Assembly: GCA_036504235.1 (NCBI GenBank)
Contig: DASXVN010000079.1
Coordinates: 1 to 64,000, forward strand
From: Zipacnadum sp036504235
GTDB lineage: Bacteria > Armatimonadota > Zipacnadia > Zipacnadales > Zipacnadaceae
Reading direction: 5' to 3'
Length of the DNA: 64,000 nucleotides
Made by a program: the position numbers and the translations under genes. The stretch's first letter is position 1, and the number at the start of each line of letters is the position of its first letter. Positions 24,052-31,441 of the stretch are shown in pieces. The notes beneath the pieces were generated by a model that was not told where the DNA came from, searched no databases, and saw nothing but the letters and a program-made list of their open reading frames with translations.

Positions 24052-25467
24052 TTGAGACTTTCCGCCGAGAACCGGGGGAGCTTCCTCCCTGGTCGCACTT
24101 CCGTCGCACTGCTCGTCCTGCTCATGGTCTGCGCCGCTGCCGCCACCTGGATCAGCGCACCGGCTCAGGCCTTTACGCTCAGTGACTTGTACTGGCGCCC
24201 TGAGGCCGACGCGATGCTCGAGGGTGGCCCCGACTTGCCCGGACAGATTACCGGGCGACCCGACCTGAACGAACCCACCAGCATGGCCTTCCACGAGGGC
24301 GGGCTGCTGCGGGCTGACTACGTGGTACCCGCGCCTCTTGACATCAAGCGTGGCTCCTTCTTCACCTTCGGACACTGGAAGGACAAGGTTGTCCGCCAGC
24401 GTCTCGTCGTCCCCGTAAAGGGCGAGGGGTTCAGCACGCCTTGGATTCTCGGTATCGAGATGGACGCCGTGACCGACGTCATTGACCTCAGCCAGGCCGG
24501 CATCAACGCTGACGTGCGGGCTTCCGTTAACCCCCGCCGGTTCGCGGTGGCCTACCGCGGGAAAGACGGCTGGATCTTCGGCGGCGTGTACGGCTGGGGC
24601 GACGAGGACGTGACCCTGGGCGGCGCCTCCCTGCTGGACGCGCTGGGCGGCTCCGGGCTTCCCCGTCTGCACACGAACGGCAAGGAGTTTGGCCTCGGCG
24701 TCTCCAAGACCGGCTCGCGTCTGGGATATGGCGCGCAGTATACCTGGATGCAGCCGACCAGCTCCTTCAGCGTCGGGCCCGTGGGTGAGGGTATCGAACT
24801 GCCGCGGAGCGCCGACGGCCATCGGGCCGAGGCCTATCTGACCTGGACTGCGGGACGGGACGTGCTGTACCTTTCCGGCCGCCAGATCAAGACCGATAAC
24901 GGCACCAACCTCGGCCTCGGGCCCGACGGGGTGCGCACCAGCCTCGCCCTGGAAGACGACCTGGGCGCGATCGGCTGGCGCCGCGCCGTGGGTCCCCACC
25001 GCCACACCTTCGTCGTGGACCGGCGGGTCAGCCGCGCCGACGGCGGGCTCAGCCTGACGTCGGGCGCTGCCGAAGACCGGATCGGCGCCGGGGTCCGCGT
25101 GGCCACCTGGTCGGCTCGCTATGGCTACCAGCGCGACCTGACTAAGAGCGGCCTGTACCTGGGTGTGGGGGTCTCCGGGCAGCTTAGCGAGGCCCGCCTC
25201 AGCGCCGCCGCTGTCACCGGGGGCGTCGTTCGGGCCAGCACCATCATCCCCGACGGCAAGCTGAGCGTCGGCTCGGCCACCGGGGGTCTGGGCTTCCGCA
25301 ATCGGGACTGGGACGCGCTGATCAGCTACACCTACGCGGCCGCGGACACCCGCGACTTCGAGCCGCTGACCACGGTCAATCCCAAAGGCGTCTCGCCGCT
25401 GGCCCAACCGGGCCTCCGGCTGGAGCCGAAGCCCTTCTGGAGCTTCACCGCTTCGTATAAGTTCTAG
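24052..25467 (+). CDS. Exported beta-rich, outer-membrane barrel-like protein
   Basis: About 471 residues with a Sec signal (SVALLVLLMVCAAAATWISAPAQA). The mature part is a succession of alternating strands with Gly and aromatic residues (FGLGVSKTGSRLGYGAQYTW, DALISYTYAAADT). It ends in WSFTASYKF, a C-terminal aromatic typical of outer-membrane beta-barrels. TTG 24052 is preferred because AGAGGTGAT (24039-24047) is an almost perfect Shine-Dalgarno. The in-frame GTG at 24043 lies inside it but remains an alternative. It is paired with the preceding lipoprotein. If the barrel reading is right, the organism has an outer membrane. Confidence 0.65.
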   Translation: MRLSAENRGSFLPGRTSVALLVLLMVCAAAATWISAPAQAFTLSDLYWRPEADAMLEGGPDLPGQITGRPDLNEPTSMAFHEGGLLRADYVVPAPLDIKRGSFFTFGHWKDKVVRQRLVVPVKGEGFSTPWILGIEMDAVTDVIDLSQAGINADVRASVNPRRFAVAYRGKDGWIFGGVYGWGDEDVTLGGASLLDALGGSGLPRLHTNGKEFGLGVSKTGSRLGYGAQYTWMQPTSSFSVGPVGEGIELPRSADGHRAEAYLTWTAGRDVLYLSGRQIKTDNGTNLGLGPDGVRTSLALEDDLGAIGWRRAVGPHRHTFVVDRRVSRADGGLSLTSGAAEDRIGAGVRVATWSARYGYQRDLTKSGLYLGVGVSGQLSEARLSAAAVTGGVVRASTIIPDGKLSVGSATGGLGFRNRDWDALISYTYAAADTRDFEPLTTVNPKGVSPLAQPGLRLEPKPFWSFTASYKF

Positions 25468-25493
25468 AGGGCAGTCGTGCTTCCGACTCACCA

Positions 25494-25524
25494 CAGGGCG
25501 CGGCCGGTTGGTCGCGCCCTGTTC
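25494..25524 (+). terminator. Possible terminator after the barrel-like gene
   Basis: The perfect 9-bp stem CAGGGCGCG / CGCGCCCTG (25494-25521) lies just after the stop codon. The following TTCGGT is a poor U-tract. Confidence 0.5.
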
Positions 25525-25552
25525 GGTGCACGCGGGCTGGGCCAGGGTTGCC

Positions 25553-25582
25553 TTGACTACCGGCCTGGCCTTCTTGTATGAT
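25553..25582 (+). promoter_or_regulatory. Promoter for the T-box leader
   Basis: TTGACT (25553-25558), 18 bp, TATGAT (25577-25582). Transcription would start near 25590, just ahead of the T-box stem I. Confidence 0.8.
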
Positions 25583-25604
25583 AATCGAACAATTAGAAGC
25601 TTCA

Positions 25605-25917
25605 CATGGCTGTGACGGGGAAGAGTAGGCGGTTGCCTCCAGGCTAGAGAGAGCCGGTGTTAGGGTGAAAGTGCCGGCGCCCGGAGTCCGCTGAACGTCG
25701 CCCCTGAGCCGCAGGACCGAACGGAAGGCGTGTCACCGCCGCTCATTAGGCTCCGCCGGGTTGCGCCCGTTATTGCGCAGCGGAATCGAGACCGGGAGAG
25801 GTCTCCGCTCCGCACAGAGAGTTCCCGTCGGTACCGGCCACCGGTGCGCGGGAGAACTCGGGTGGTACCGCGAGAGCCTTTCAGCCTCTCGTCCCGATGC
25901 GGGGCGAGAGGTTTTTT
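25605..25917 (+). ncRNA. T-box leader, probably Val-responsive
   Basis: Stem I features GAAGAGTAGG and AGAGAGCCGG are present. The specifier region reads TGAACGTCGCCCCTGAGC, and alignment with the usual GAAC-NNN-..-CTGAGC pattern puts GTC (25697-25699, Val) as specifier. The T-box GGGTGGTACCGCG is at 25860-25872, with TGGT able to pair with an ACCA tRNA end. The terminator CCTCTCGTCCC / GGGGCGAGAGG with six T (25885-25917) follows. Uncharged tRNA should stabilise the antiterminator and allow expression of the downstream genes, which fits ilvD-ilvB. Confidence 0.9.
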
Positions 25918-25936
25918 GGGTTTTGGAGGGGCGGGA

Positions 25937-26395
25937 GTGAACAGCAAACCGATGAGCACACTTCGGAAAGCGTTCATCATCTGCGCAAGCATAATGGCGG
26001 GTGGCCTGAGCCTGTACCTAAGCTGCGAAGTCAGGGGCCAGGCCCTTACGGCATTGCAGATACGCAACTTCGGGGATTTGGCGTTCGATAGCCCAAAATG
26101 GAAGTCTAACGACGCACGTTCGGGAAGCATCAGGGGCAAAATGGTTGAGTCGTTGGTGCATACGCACCCTTTGCGGGGCATGACGAGGGCCGCAGTACTC
26201 GAACTGCTAGGTCCGCCCGACTGGACCGCCGCGCCCGACTCCCGGCCGCCTGCCCTCAACCGAGAGGCAGGGGAGTTCGAGTACCACCTGGGCTTGTGGC
26301 CCGGCCTCACCTTCGATGAGGGCCTCCTCAAGCTCGTCTTTGATGAAAAAGGACAAGTCAAGCGCTGGAATATCTGGCGCTCGCCTGAAGACTGA
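25937..26395 (+). CDS. Small membrane-anchored or exported protein with a BamE/SmpA-like motif
   Basis: Encodes 152 residues from GTG 25937, which has GGAGG seven bases upstream (25925-25929). The ATG at 25952 has no properly spaced site. An N-terminal hydrophobic stretch (FIICASIMAGGLSLYLSC) is an anchor or signal, and the Cys is not in a good lipobox. The sequence GMTRAAVLELLGPPD followed by a strand-rich end (FEYHLGLW, LKLVFDEKGQVKRW) resembles the SmpA/BamE-type fold. It lies directly behind the T-box terminator and before ilvD, so it would be expressed under branched-chain amino acid control unless it is a late insertion. Its codon use looks less GC-rich than its neighbours. Confidence 0.65.
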   Translation: MNSKPMSTLRKAFIICASIMAGGLSLYLSCEVRGQALTALQIRNFGDLAFDSPKWKSNDARSGSIRGKMVESLVHTHPLRGMTRAAVLELLGPPDWTAAPDSRPPALNREAGEFEYHLGLWPGLTFDEGLLKLVFDEKGQVKRWNIWRSPED

Positions 26396-26409
26396 AGACA
26401 GGCCGCCGT

Positions 26410-26455
26410 GACGGGCGAGACGCCCGTCCTACCGGACACCGGCGAGACGCCGGTG
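26410..26455. repeat. Two tandem AGA-loop hairpins before ilvD
   Basis: GACGGGCG-aga-CGCCCGTC (26410-26428) and CACCGGCG-aga-CGCCGGTG (26437-26455) are both perfect 8-bp stems with the same loop. They occupy most of the 87-bp gap before ilvD and look like members of a dispersed repeat family. Confidence 0.8.
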
Positions 26456-26482
26456 CCACTGACAGACAGAGGAGTGACTTAC

Positions 26483-28135
26483 ATGCGTTCTGATCGAGTC
26501 AAACAGGGGATCACGCAGGCGCCGGCGCGGGCGCTCTTGCATGCTTGCGGGCTTACTCGGGGGCAGCTCGGCAAGCCCTTTATTGGGATCGCCAATGCCT
26601 ATACCGACCTGGTGCCGGGGCATATTGGGATGCAGCGGCTGGCGCGGGCCGTCGAGTTGGGCATCGCCGCCGGGGGCGGGGTGCCCTTCCAGTTCGGCAC
26701 TATGGCTATCTGCGACGGTATCGCTATGGGGCACCGGGGGATGTTCTACTCGCTGCCCTCCCGCGAGATCATCGCCGATACGGTGGAGTCCATGGCCGAG
26801 GCCTACGGGCTGGACGGCCTGGTCCTGCTCACCGACTGCGATAAGATCACGCCGGGGATGCTCATGGCCGCCGGGCGGCTGGACCTGCCCGCGATTGTGG
26901 TCACCGCCGGGCCCATGCACTCGGGCCGGATGAAGGGGCGGCGGCTGGACCTGGTCCACGACACCTTCGAGGCCGTGGGGCGCGTGCAGGCCGGGCAGAT
27001 GAGCGAGGACGAGCTGTGCGAACTGGAGCTGGAGGCCTGCCCCGGCGAGGGCTCCTGCCAGGGGCTGTACACCGCCAACACCATGGCCTGCGTCACCGAG
27101 GCGATGGGCATGAGCCTGATCGGCTGCGGCACCGCCCTGGCCGGCAGCGCCAAGAAGCAGCGCATCGCTTACGACAGCGGCCAGCGCATCTGCGGCCTGG
27201 TGCAGGAGAACCTGACCACCCGCAAAATCCTGACCCCGGCGGCGCTGCGCAACGGCATCCGCATTGATATGGCCCTGGGCGGCTCGACCAACTCCTGCCT
27301 GCACCTGGCCGCCATCGCCCATGAGGCGGGCGTGGACCTGCCGCTGTCCGTCTTTGATGAAATCAGCCAGGCCACGCCGCGGATCGCCTTCCTGCGGCCC
27401 GCCGGCGAGCATATGATGGAGGACCTGGAGTGGGCCGGCGGCGTCTCCGGCGTGCTGCACAACCTGCGCGAACTGCTGGAGCCCAGCGGCACGATCAGCG
27501 GCCCGGACATCCGCGAAATCGCCCGCGAGGCGAAGGTCACCGACCCAGAAGTCATCCGCAGCCTGGACAACGCCTACGCGCCGGAGGGCGGCATCGCCGT
27601 GCTCTTCGGCTCGCTGGCGCCGGAGGGCGCGGTCATCAAGCAGTCGGCGGTCTCCGAAAAGATGCGCCACTTCCAGGGTCCGGCGGTGTGCTACGACTCC
27701 GAAGAGGAAGCCATGCGCGCCATCATGGCCGATAAGGTGCCGGACGGCTCGGTGCTAGTCGTGCGCTATGAGGGCCCCCGGGGCGGCCCGGGCATGCGGG
27801 AGATGCTCTCCCCCACCGCCGCGCTTACCGGCATGGGCAAGGAAGACAAGATCGCCCTGGTCACCGACGGGCGCTTCTCCGGCGGCACCCGCGGGCCCTG
27901 TGTGGGCCACGTCTCCCCGGAGGCCGCCGCCGGCGGTCCGCTGGCCCTGGTGAAGGAGGGCGACGAAATTGAGATCGACCTGGACAAGCGCCGTCTGGAG
28001 CTGCACGTCAGCGCCGACGAACTAGCGGCCCGCCAGGCGCTCTGGTGCGCCCCCGAGCCGAAGATCAAGACCGGCTGGCTGGCCCGCTACGCCCGCCTGG
28101 TCTCCAGCGCCGCCCAAGGCGGCGTGATGGGGTAG
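26483..28135 (+). CDS. ilvD: Dihydroxy-acid dehydratase
   Basis: A 550-residue Fe-S dehydratase. It converts 2,3-dihydroxy-isovalerate and the methylvalerate analogue to 2-oxo acids, the third common step of valine and isoleucine synthesis. Cluster and metal motifs are AICDGIAMGH, LLTDCDKITPGMLMAAGR and PGEGSCQGLYTANTM. The active-site region is TDGRFSGGTRGPCVGHVSPEAA. Length is typical. GAGGAG is well placed before ATG 26483. It is followed 62 bp later by ilvB and preceded by the T-box unit, supporting Val-type control. Confidence 0.97.
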   Translation: MRSDRVKQGITQAPARALLHACGLTRGQLGKPFIGIANAYTDLVPGHIGMQRLARAVELGIAAGGGVPFQFGTMAICDGIAMGHRGMFYSLPSREIIADTVESMAEAYGLDGLVLLTDCDKITPGMLMAAGRLDLPAIVVTAGPMHSGRMKGRRLDLVHDTFEAVGRVQAGQMSEDELCELELEACPGEGSCQGLYTANTMACVTEAMGMSLIGCGTALAGSAKKQRIAYDSGQRICGLVQENLTTRKILTPAALRNGIRIDMALGGSTNSCLHLAAIAHEAGVDLPLSVFDEISQATPRIAFLRPAGEHMMEDLEWAGGVSGVLHNLRELLEPSGTISGPDIREIAREAKVTDPEVIRSLDNAYAPEGGIAVLFGSLAPEGAVIKQSAVSEKMRHFQGPAVCYDSEEEAMRAIMADKVPDGSVLVVRYEGPRGGPGMREMLSPTAALTGMGKEDKIALVTDGRFSGGTRGPCVGHVSPEAAAGGPLALVKEGDEIEIDLDKRRLELHVSADELAARQALWCAPEPKIKTGWLARYARLVSSAAQGGVMG

Positions 28136-28197
28136 AGCAGGCCGGCAACGCAATGAGCACCGATTAGCCGAGACGCAACCAAGGAGGCAGTTCACCG

Positions 28198-29919
28198 ATG
28201 GCCACGCGCCGTAAGACCACCGGAAAATCAACCAAAATGACCGGGTCCGAGATCATCTGCCGGGTGCTGGAAGAGGAGGGTGTGGATATCCTCTTTGGCA
28301 TCCCCGGCGGGCAGGTCATTCCGCTTTATGACGAGTTCTACCGCGCCGTGGAGGCCGGGAAGCTGCGCAACATCCTGACCCGCCACGAGCAGGGCGCCGC
28401 CCATATGGCGGACGGCTATGCGCGGGCGACCGGTAAGGTGGGCGTCTGCGTGGCCACCTCCGGGCCGGGGGCGCTGAACCTGGTCACCGGGCTGGCTACG
28501 GCCAACCTCGACTCCGTGCCCATGGTGGCCATCACCGGGCAGGTCAAGACCGAGGTGATCGGCAAGGACGCCTTCCAGGAGGCCGACATCCGCGGGGTGA
28601 CCACGCCGGTCACCAAGCACAACTACCTGGTCAAGAACGTGGACGACCTGGGCGACGTGCTGCGCGAGGCCTTTCACCTGGCGCGCTCCGGGCGACCGGG
28701 CGCGGTGCTGGTGGACGTGCCCTCCGACCTGCAGCTCCAGCCGGGGCGGCTCAGCGAGCGCCACGAGACGGTGCTGCGCGGCTACTCGCCGCCCTCGGTG
28801 GGCGACCCCGCGCTCCTGCGCCAGGCCGCGGAGCTGATCAAGTCCGCCCAGCGCCCGGTGCTCTATGTGGGCGGCGGGATCATCGGCAGCGGCGCGAGCG
28901 AGGCGCTGCGCAAGCTGGCCGACAAGACCGGGATTCCCGTGACTCATACATTGATGGGCAAGGGCGCCTACCCGGAAACCCACCACCTTTCCCTGGGGAT
29001 GCCGGGGATGCACGGGACCGCCTACGCCAGCCGCGCGCTGCACTATGCGGACCTGGTGCTGGCCGTCGGCGTGCGCTTTGACGACCGGGTGACCGGCGAC
29101 GTGAACAAGTTCGCCCAGCAGGCGGCCATCGTGCATATTGACGTGGACCCGGCGGAGCTGAACAAGATCGTGCGACCGCACGTGGCCATCGCCGCCGACG
29201 CCCGGCTGGCTCTGGAGGCGCTGTTGCCGCTGGTGCGCAAGCTGGACCTCCATGTTTGGATGATGGAGATTGACAAGTGGCGCAAGCAGGCGCCGATGCG
29301 CTACCCGACGCCCAAGGACCAGATCGCGCCGCAGTTCGTGATTGAGGAACTCTGGCGGGTGACCAGCGGAGACGCGCTGGTCACTACCGAGGTGGGGCAG
29401 AACCAGATGTGGGCGGCCCAGTACTACCCGGTGGATCGGCCGCGGCAGTTCCTGACCTCCGGCGGCATGGGCACGATGGGCTGGGGCTTCCCCGCCGCCA
29501 TCGGCGCGCAGTTCGGCTGCCCCGACCAGGTGGTCTGGGACATCGCCGGCGACGGCTCGATCCAGATGAACATCCAGGAGCTGGCCACCGCCACCCAGCA
29601 CAAGCTGCCGGTGAAAGTCGCCATCCTCAACAACGGAGTCCTGGGCATGGTGCGCCAGTGGCAGACGCTGTTTTACGGCAACCGCCTGAGCGGGACGATC
29701 CTGCGCGACGGCAACCCGGACTTCGCCGCCGTGGCCCGCGCCTATGGCGCGGAGGGGATCACCGTGCGGGATCTGGATCAGTTGCGCCCGGCCCTGGAGC
29801 GGGCGATGGAGATCAACGACCGTCCCGTGTTCGTGGACATCGCCGTGTGGCCGGACGCCAACGTAATGCCGATGATCCCGGGCGGCAAGTCGGTGGAGGA
29901 CCTGATCATGGAGGCCTAG
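28198..29919 (+). CDS. ilvB: Acetolactate synthase, catalytic subunit
   Basis: A 573-residue ThDP enzyme that condenses pyruvate with pyruvate or 2-oxobutyrate, the first common step of branched-chain amino acid synthesis. The catalytic Glu is in HEQGAAHMADGYARATG. The central FAD/Rossmann domain follows, and the ThDP-Mg motif runs GDGSIQMNIQEL to LNN. FGIPGG near residue 34 and QWQTLFYG near the C terminus distinguish it from catabolic relatives. An AAGGAGG site precedes ATG 28198. The regulatory subunit gene ilvN, normally next, is absent; a toxin-antitoxin pair follows instead. Confidence 0.96.
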   Translation: MATRRKTTGKSTKMTGSEIICRVLEEEGVDILFGIPGGQVIPLYDEFYRAVEAGKLRNILTRHEQGAAHMADGYARATGKVGVCVATSGPGALNLVTGLATANLDSVPMVAITGQVKTEVIGKDAFQEADIRGVTTPVTKHNYLVKNVDDLGDVLREAFHLARSGRPGAVLVDVPSDLQLQPGRLSERHETVLRGYSPPSVGDPALLRQAAELIKSAQRPVLYVGGGIIGSGASEALRKLADKTGIPVTHTLMGKGAYPETHHLSLGMPGMHGTAYASRALHYADLVLAVGVRFDDRVTGDVNKFAQQAAIVHIDVDPAELNKIVRPHVAIAADARLALEALLPLVRKLDLHVWMMEIDKWRKQAPMRYPTPKDQIAPQFVIEELWRVTSGDALVTTEVGQNQMWAAQYYPVDRPRQFLTSGGMGTMGWGFPAAIGAQFGCPDQVVWDIAGDGSIQMNIQELATATQHKLPVKVAILNNGVLGMVRQWQTLFYGNRLSGTILRDGNPDFAAVARAYGAEGITVRDLDQLRPALERAMEINDRPVFVDIAVWPDANVMPMIPGGKSVEDLIMEA

Positions 29920-29963
29920 CGGGGCTTTCCTCGCTCGCGGCTTTGGTTTAGAATAGGGCGACC

Positions 29964-30269
29964 ATGAGCCGAGCCCGCATCGCGATACCGTCGGAGTCGA
30001 TAGCCGAGTTCTGCCGCCGCTACCACATCCGGCGGCTATCGCTGTTCGGCTCGGTCCTGCGCGAGGACTTCACGCCGGAAAGCGACGTGGACGTACTGGT
30101 GGAGTTCGAGCCGGAGGCGCACGCCAGCCTGATGACCCTGGTGGGAATGGAGAACGAACTCAGCGACCTCCTAAAGCGCAAAGTGGACCTGGTGACTCGC
30201 AAAGGGCTGAGCAAGTACATCCGAGACGAGGTCTTCGCGGAGGAAGAGATGGTCTATGTCGCGGCATAA
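29964..30269 (+). CDS. mntA: MNT-domain nucleotidyltransferase antitoxin
   Basis: A 101-residue minimal nucleotidyltransferase. LSLFGSVLRED followed by SDVDVLVEF gives the GS-x10-DxD catalytic pattern. In characterised MNT-HEPN pairs this protein attaches AMP to the HEPN toxin and silences it. It overlaps the HEPN gene by 14 bp, the usual order and arrangement. It begins 44 bp after ilvB. Confidence 0.9.
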   Translation: MSRARIAIPSESIAEFCRRYHIRRLSLFGSVLREDFTPESDVDVLVEFEPEAHASLMTLVGMENELSDLLKRKVDLVTRKGLSKYIRDEVFAEEEMVYVAA

Positions 30270-30600
30270 CCCGCTCGTGCGCCTGATGCACATGCGCGAC
30301 TTCGCGAAACAGGCCCTCAGCCTCATGGGCAGCAGATCGCGGAACGAGTTTGTCTCCGACGAGATGCTGCTTCTGGCGGAGGCGCGTCTGGTCGAGTTGA
30401 TTGGGGAAGCGGCTTACCAAACGCCGCGGGAGTACCTCGATCAGATACCGGACATTCCCTGGGACAAGGTCGTGGGGATGCGCCACCGCCTAATCCACGG
30501 GTACGACAATCTCAACATTGACGCGATATACGACAGCGTGGTGGATGACCTCCCGGTTCTCTTGCGCGAGGTCGAAGCCTACCTGTCTGAGCACCAATAG
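30256..30600 (+). CDS. hepT: HEPN-domain toxin (DUF86 type)
   Basis: A 114-residue all-helical HEPN protein. The C-terminal GMRHRLIHGYDN contains the R-x4-H RNase motif followed by the Tyr that is the AMPylation target in characterised HepT proteins. The N-terminal LMHMRDFAKQAL and central GEAAYQTP are family typical. Predicted ribonuclease toxin neutralised by the overlapping upstream MNT protein. The pair could stabilise the locus or act in phage defence. Confidence 0.9.
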   Translation: MSRHNPLVRLMHMRDFAKQALSLMGSRSRNEFVSDEMLLLAEARLVELIGEAAYQTPREYLDQIPDIPWDKVVGMRHRLIHGYDNLNIDAIYDSVVDDLPVLLREVEAYLSEHQ

Positions 30601-30643
30601 CGGGTCGCCGCCCCTGGCGCGCGCTTCTCCTGGAGTTGTTTTC

Positions 30644-31441
30644 ATGACCAACGCATTTTCGCTTAAAGACAAATCCGCACTTATCACCGGTGGCGCCCAA
30701 GGCCTCGGGGAGCACTTGGCTGAGCGGTTGGCGGCTGAGGGGTGCGCGGTGGCTGTCGCCGACTTGCAGGCTGAGCAGGCGATCGCGCTCGCGGCGCGGT
30801 TGGGCGAGCAGTATGGCGTACCGGCCCTGGGGCTGGCGATGAACGTTACTGACGAGGCTTCCGTGGCGGCGGGGTTTGCCGCGGCGGTGGCTAAGTTCGG
30901 GCGGCTCGAGGTTTGCGTCTCCAACGCCGGGATCTTGCAGGCCGGGGCTATCGAGGACTTCGCGGTGGATACCTGGCGCAAGGTGATTGAGGTCAACCTG
31001 GTGGGCTACATGATCGTGGCCCGGGAGGCGGCGCGGGTGATGCTGCCGCAGGGTCGCGGCTCAATCATCCAGATCAACTCCAAGTCCGGCAAGAAGGGCA
31101 GCGCCAAGAATAGCGCCTACGCCGCCGGTAAATTCGGCGGCATTGGCCTGACCCAGAGCCTGGCCCTGGAGCTGGCCGAGCGGGGGATTCGCGTCAACGC
31201 CATCTGCCCCGGCAACCTGCTGGACTCGCCGCTGTGGGTCAACAGCCTCTACAAGCAGTACGCCGAGCGCTGGGGGATCACCGAGGAAGAGGTGCGGCAA
31301 AAGTACCTGGACCAGGTACCGATGAAGCGCGGCTGCCGCTATGAGGATGTCGCCAACGTGATGGTCTTTTTGGCCTCGGAGGCTTCGTCCTACATGACCG
31401 GGCAGGCGCTCAATGTCACCGGCGGGCAGGAGATGCACTAG
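30644..31441 (+). CDS. SrlD-like short-chain dehydrogenase
   Basis: A 265-residue SDR. NAD site: ITGGAQGLGEHLAERLA. Catalytic tetrad: SNAGI, the Ser of INSKSGKKGS, and Y-x3-K in YAAGKFGG. The stretches IIQINSKSGK, KFGGIGLTQSLALELAE, VPMKRGCRYEDVANV and GQALNVTGGQ closely match sorbitol-6-phosphate 2-dehydrogenase (SrlD). The reaction is therefore probably oxidation of a polyol or polyol phosphate. ATG 30644 follows TGGAG. It converges on the minus-strand membrane gene with a 4-bp overlap of stops. No phosphotransferase genes are nearby, so the exact substrate is open. Confidence 0.8.
   Translation: MTNAFSLKDKSALITGGAQGLGEHLAERLAAEGCAVAVADLQAEQAIALAARLGEQYGVPALGLAMNVTDEASVAAGFAAAVAKFGRLEVCVSNAGILQAGAIEDFAVDTWRKVIEVNLVGYMIVAREAARVMLPQGRGSIIQINSKSGKKGSAKNSAYAAGKFGGIGLTQSLALELAERGIRVNAICPGNLLDSPLWVNSLYKQYAERWGITEEEVRQKYLDQVPMKRGCRYEDVANVMVFLASEASSYMTGQALNVTGGQEMH

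Noticed and set aside
26429..27670. A 413-codon minus-strand frame opposite ilvD
   Set aside because: ilvD is certain from its Fe-S motifs; the antisense product is Gln/His/Pro-rich with no domain.
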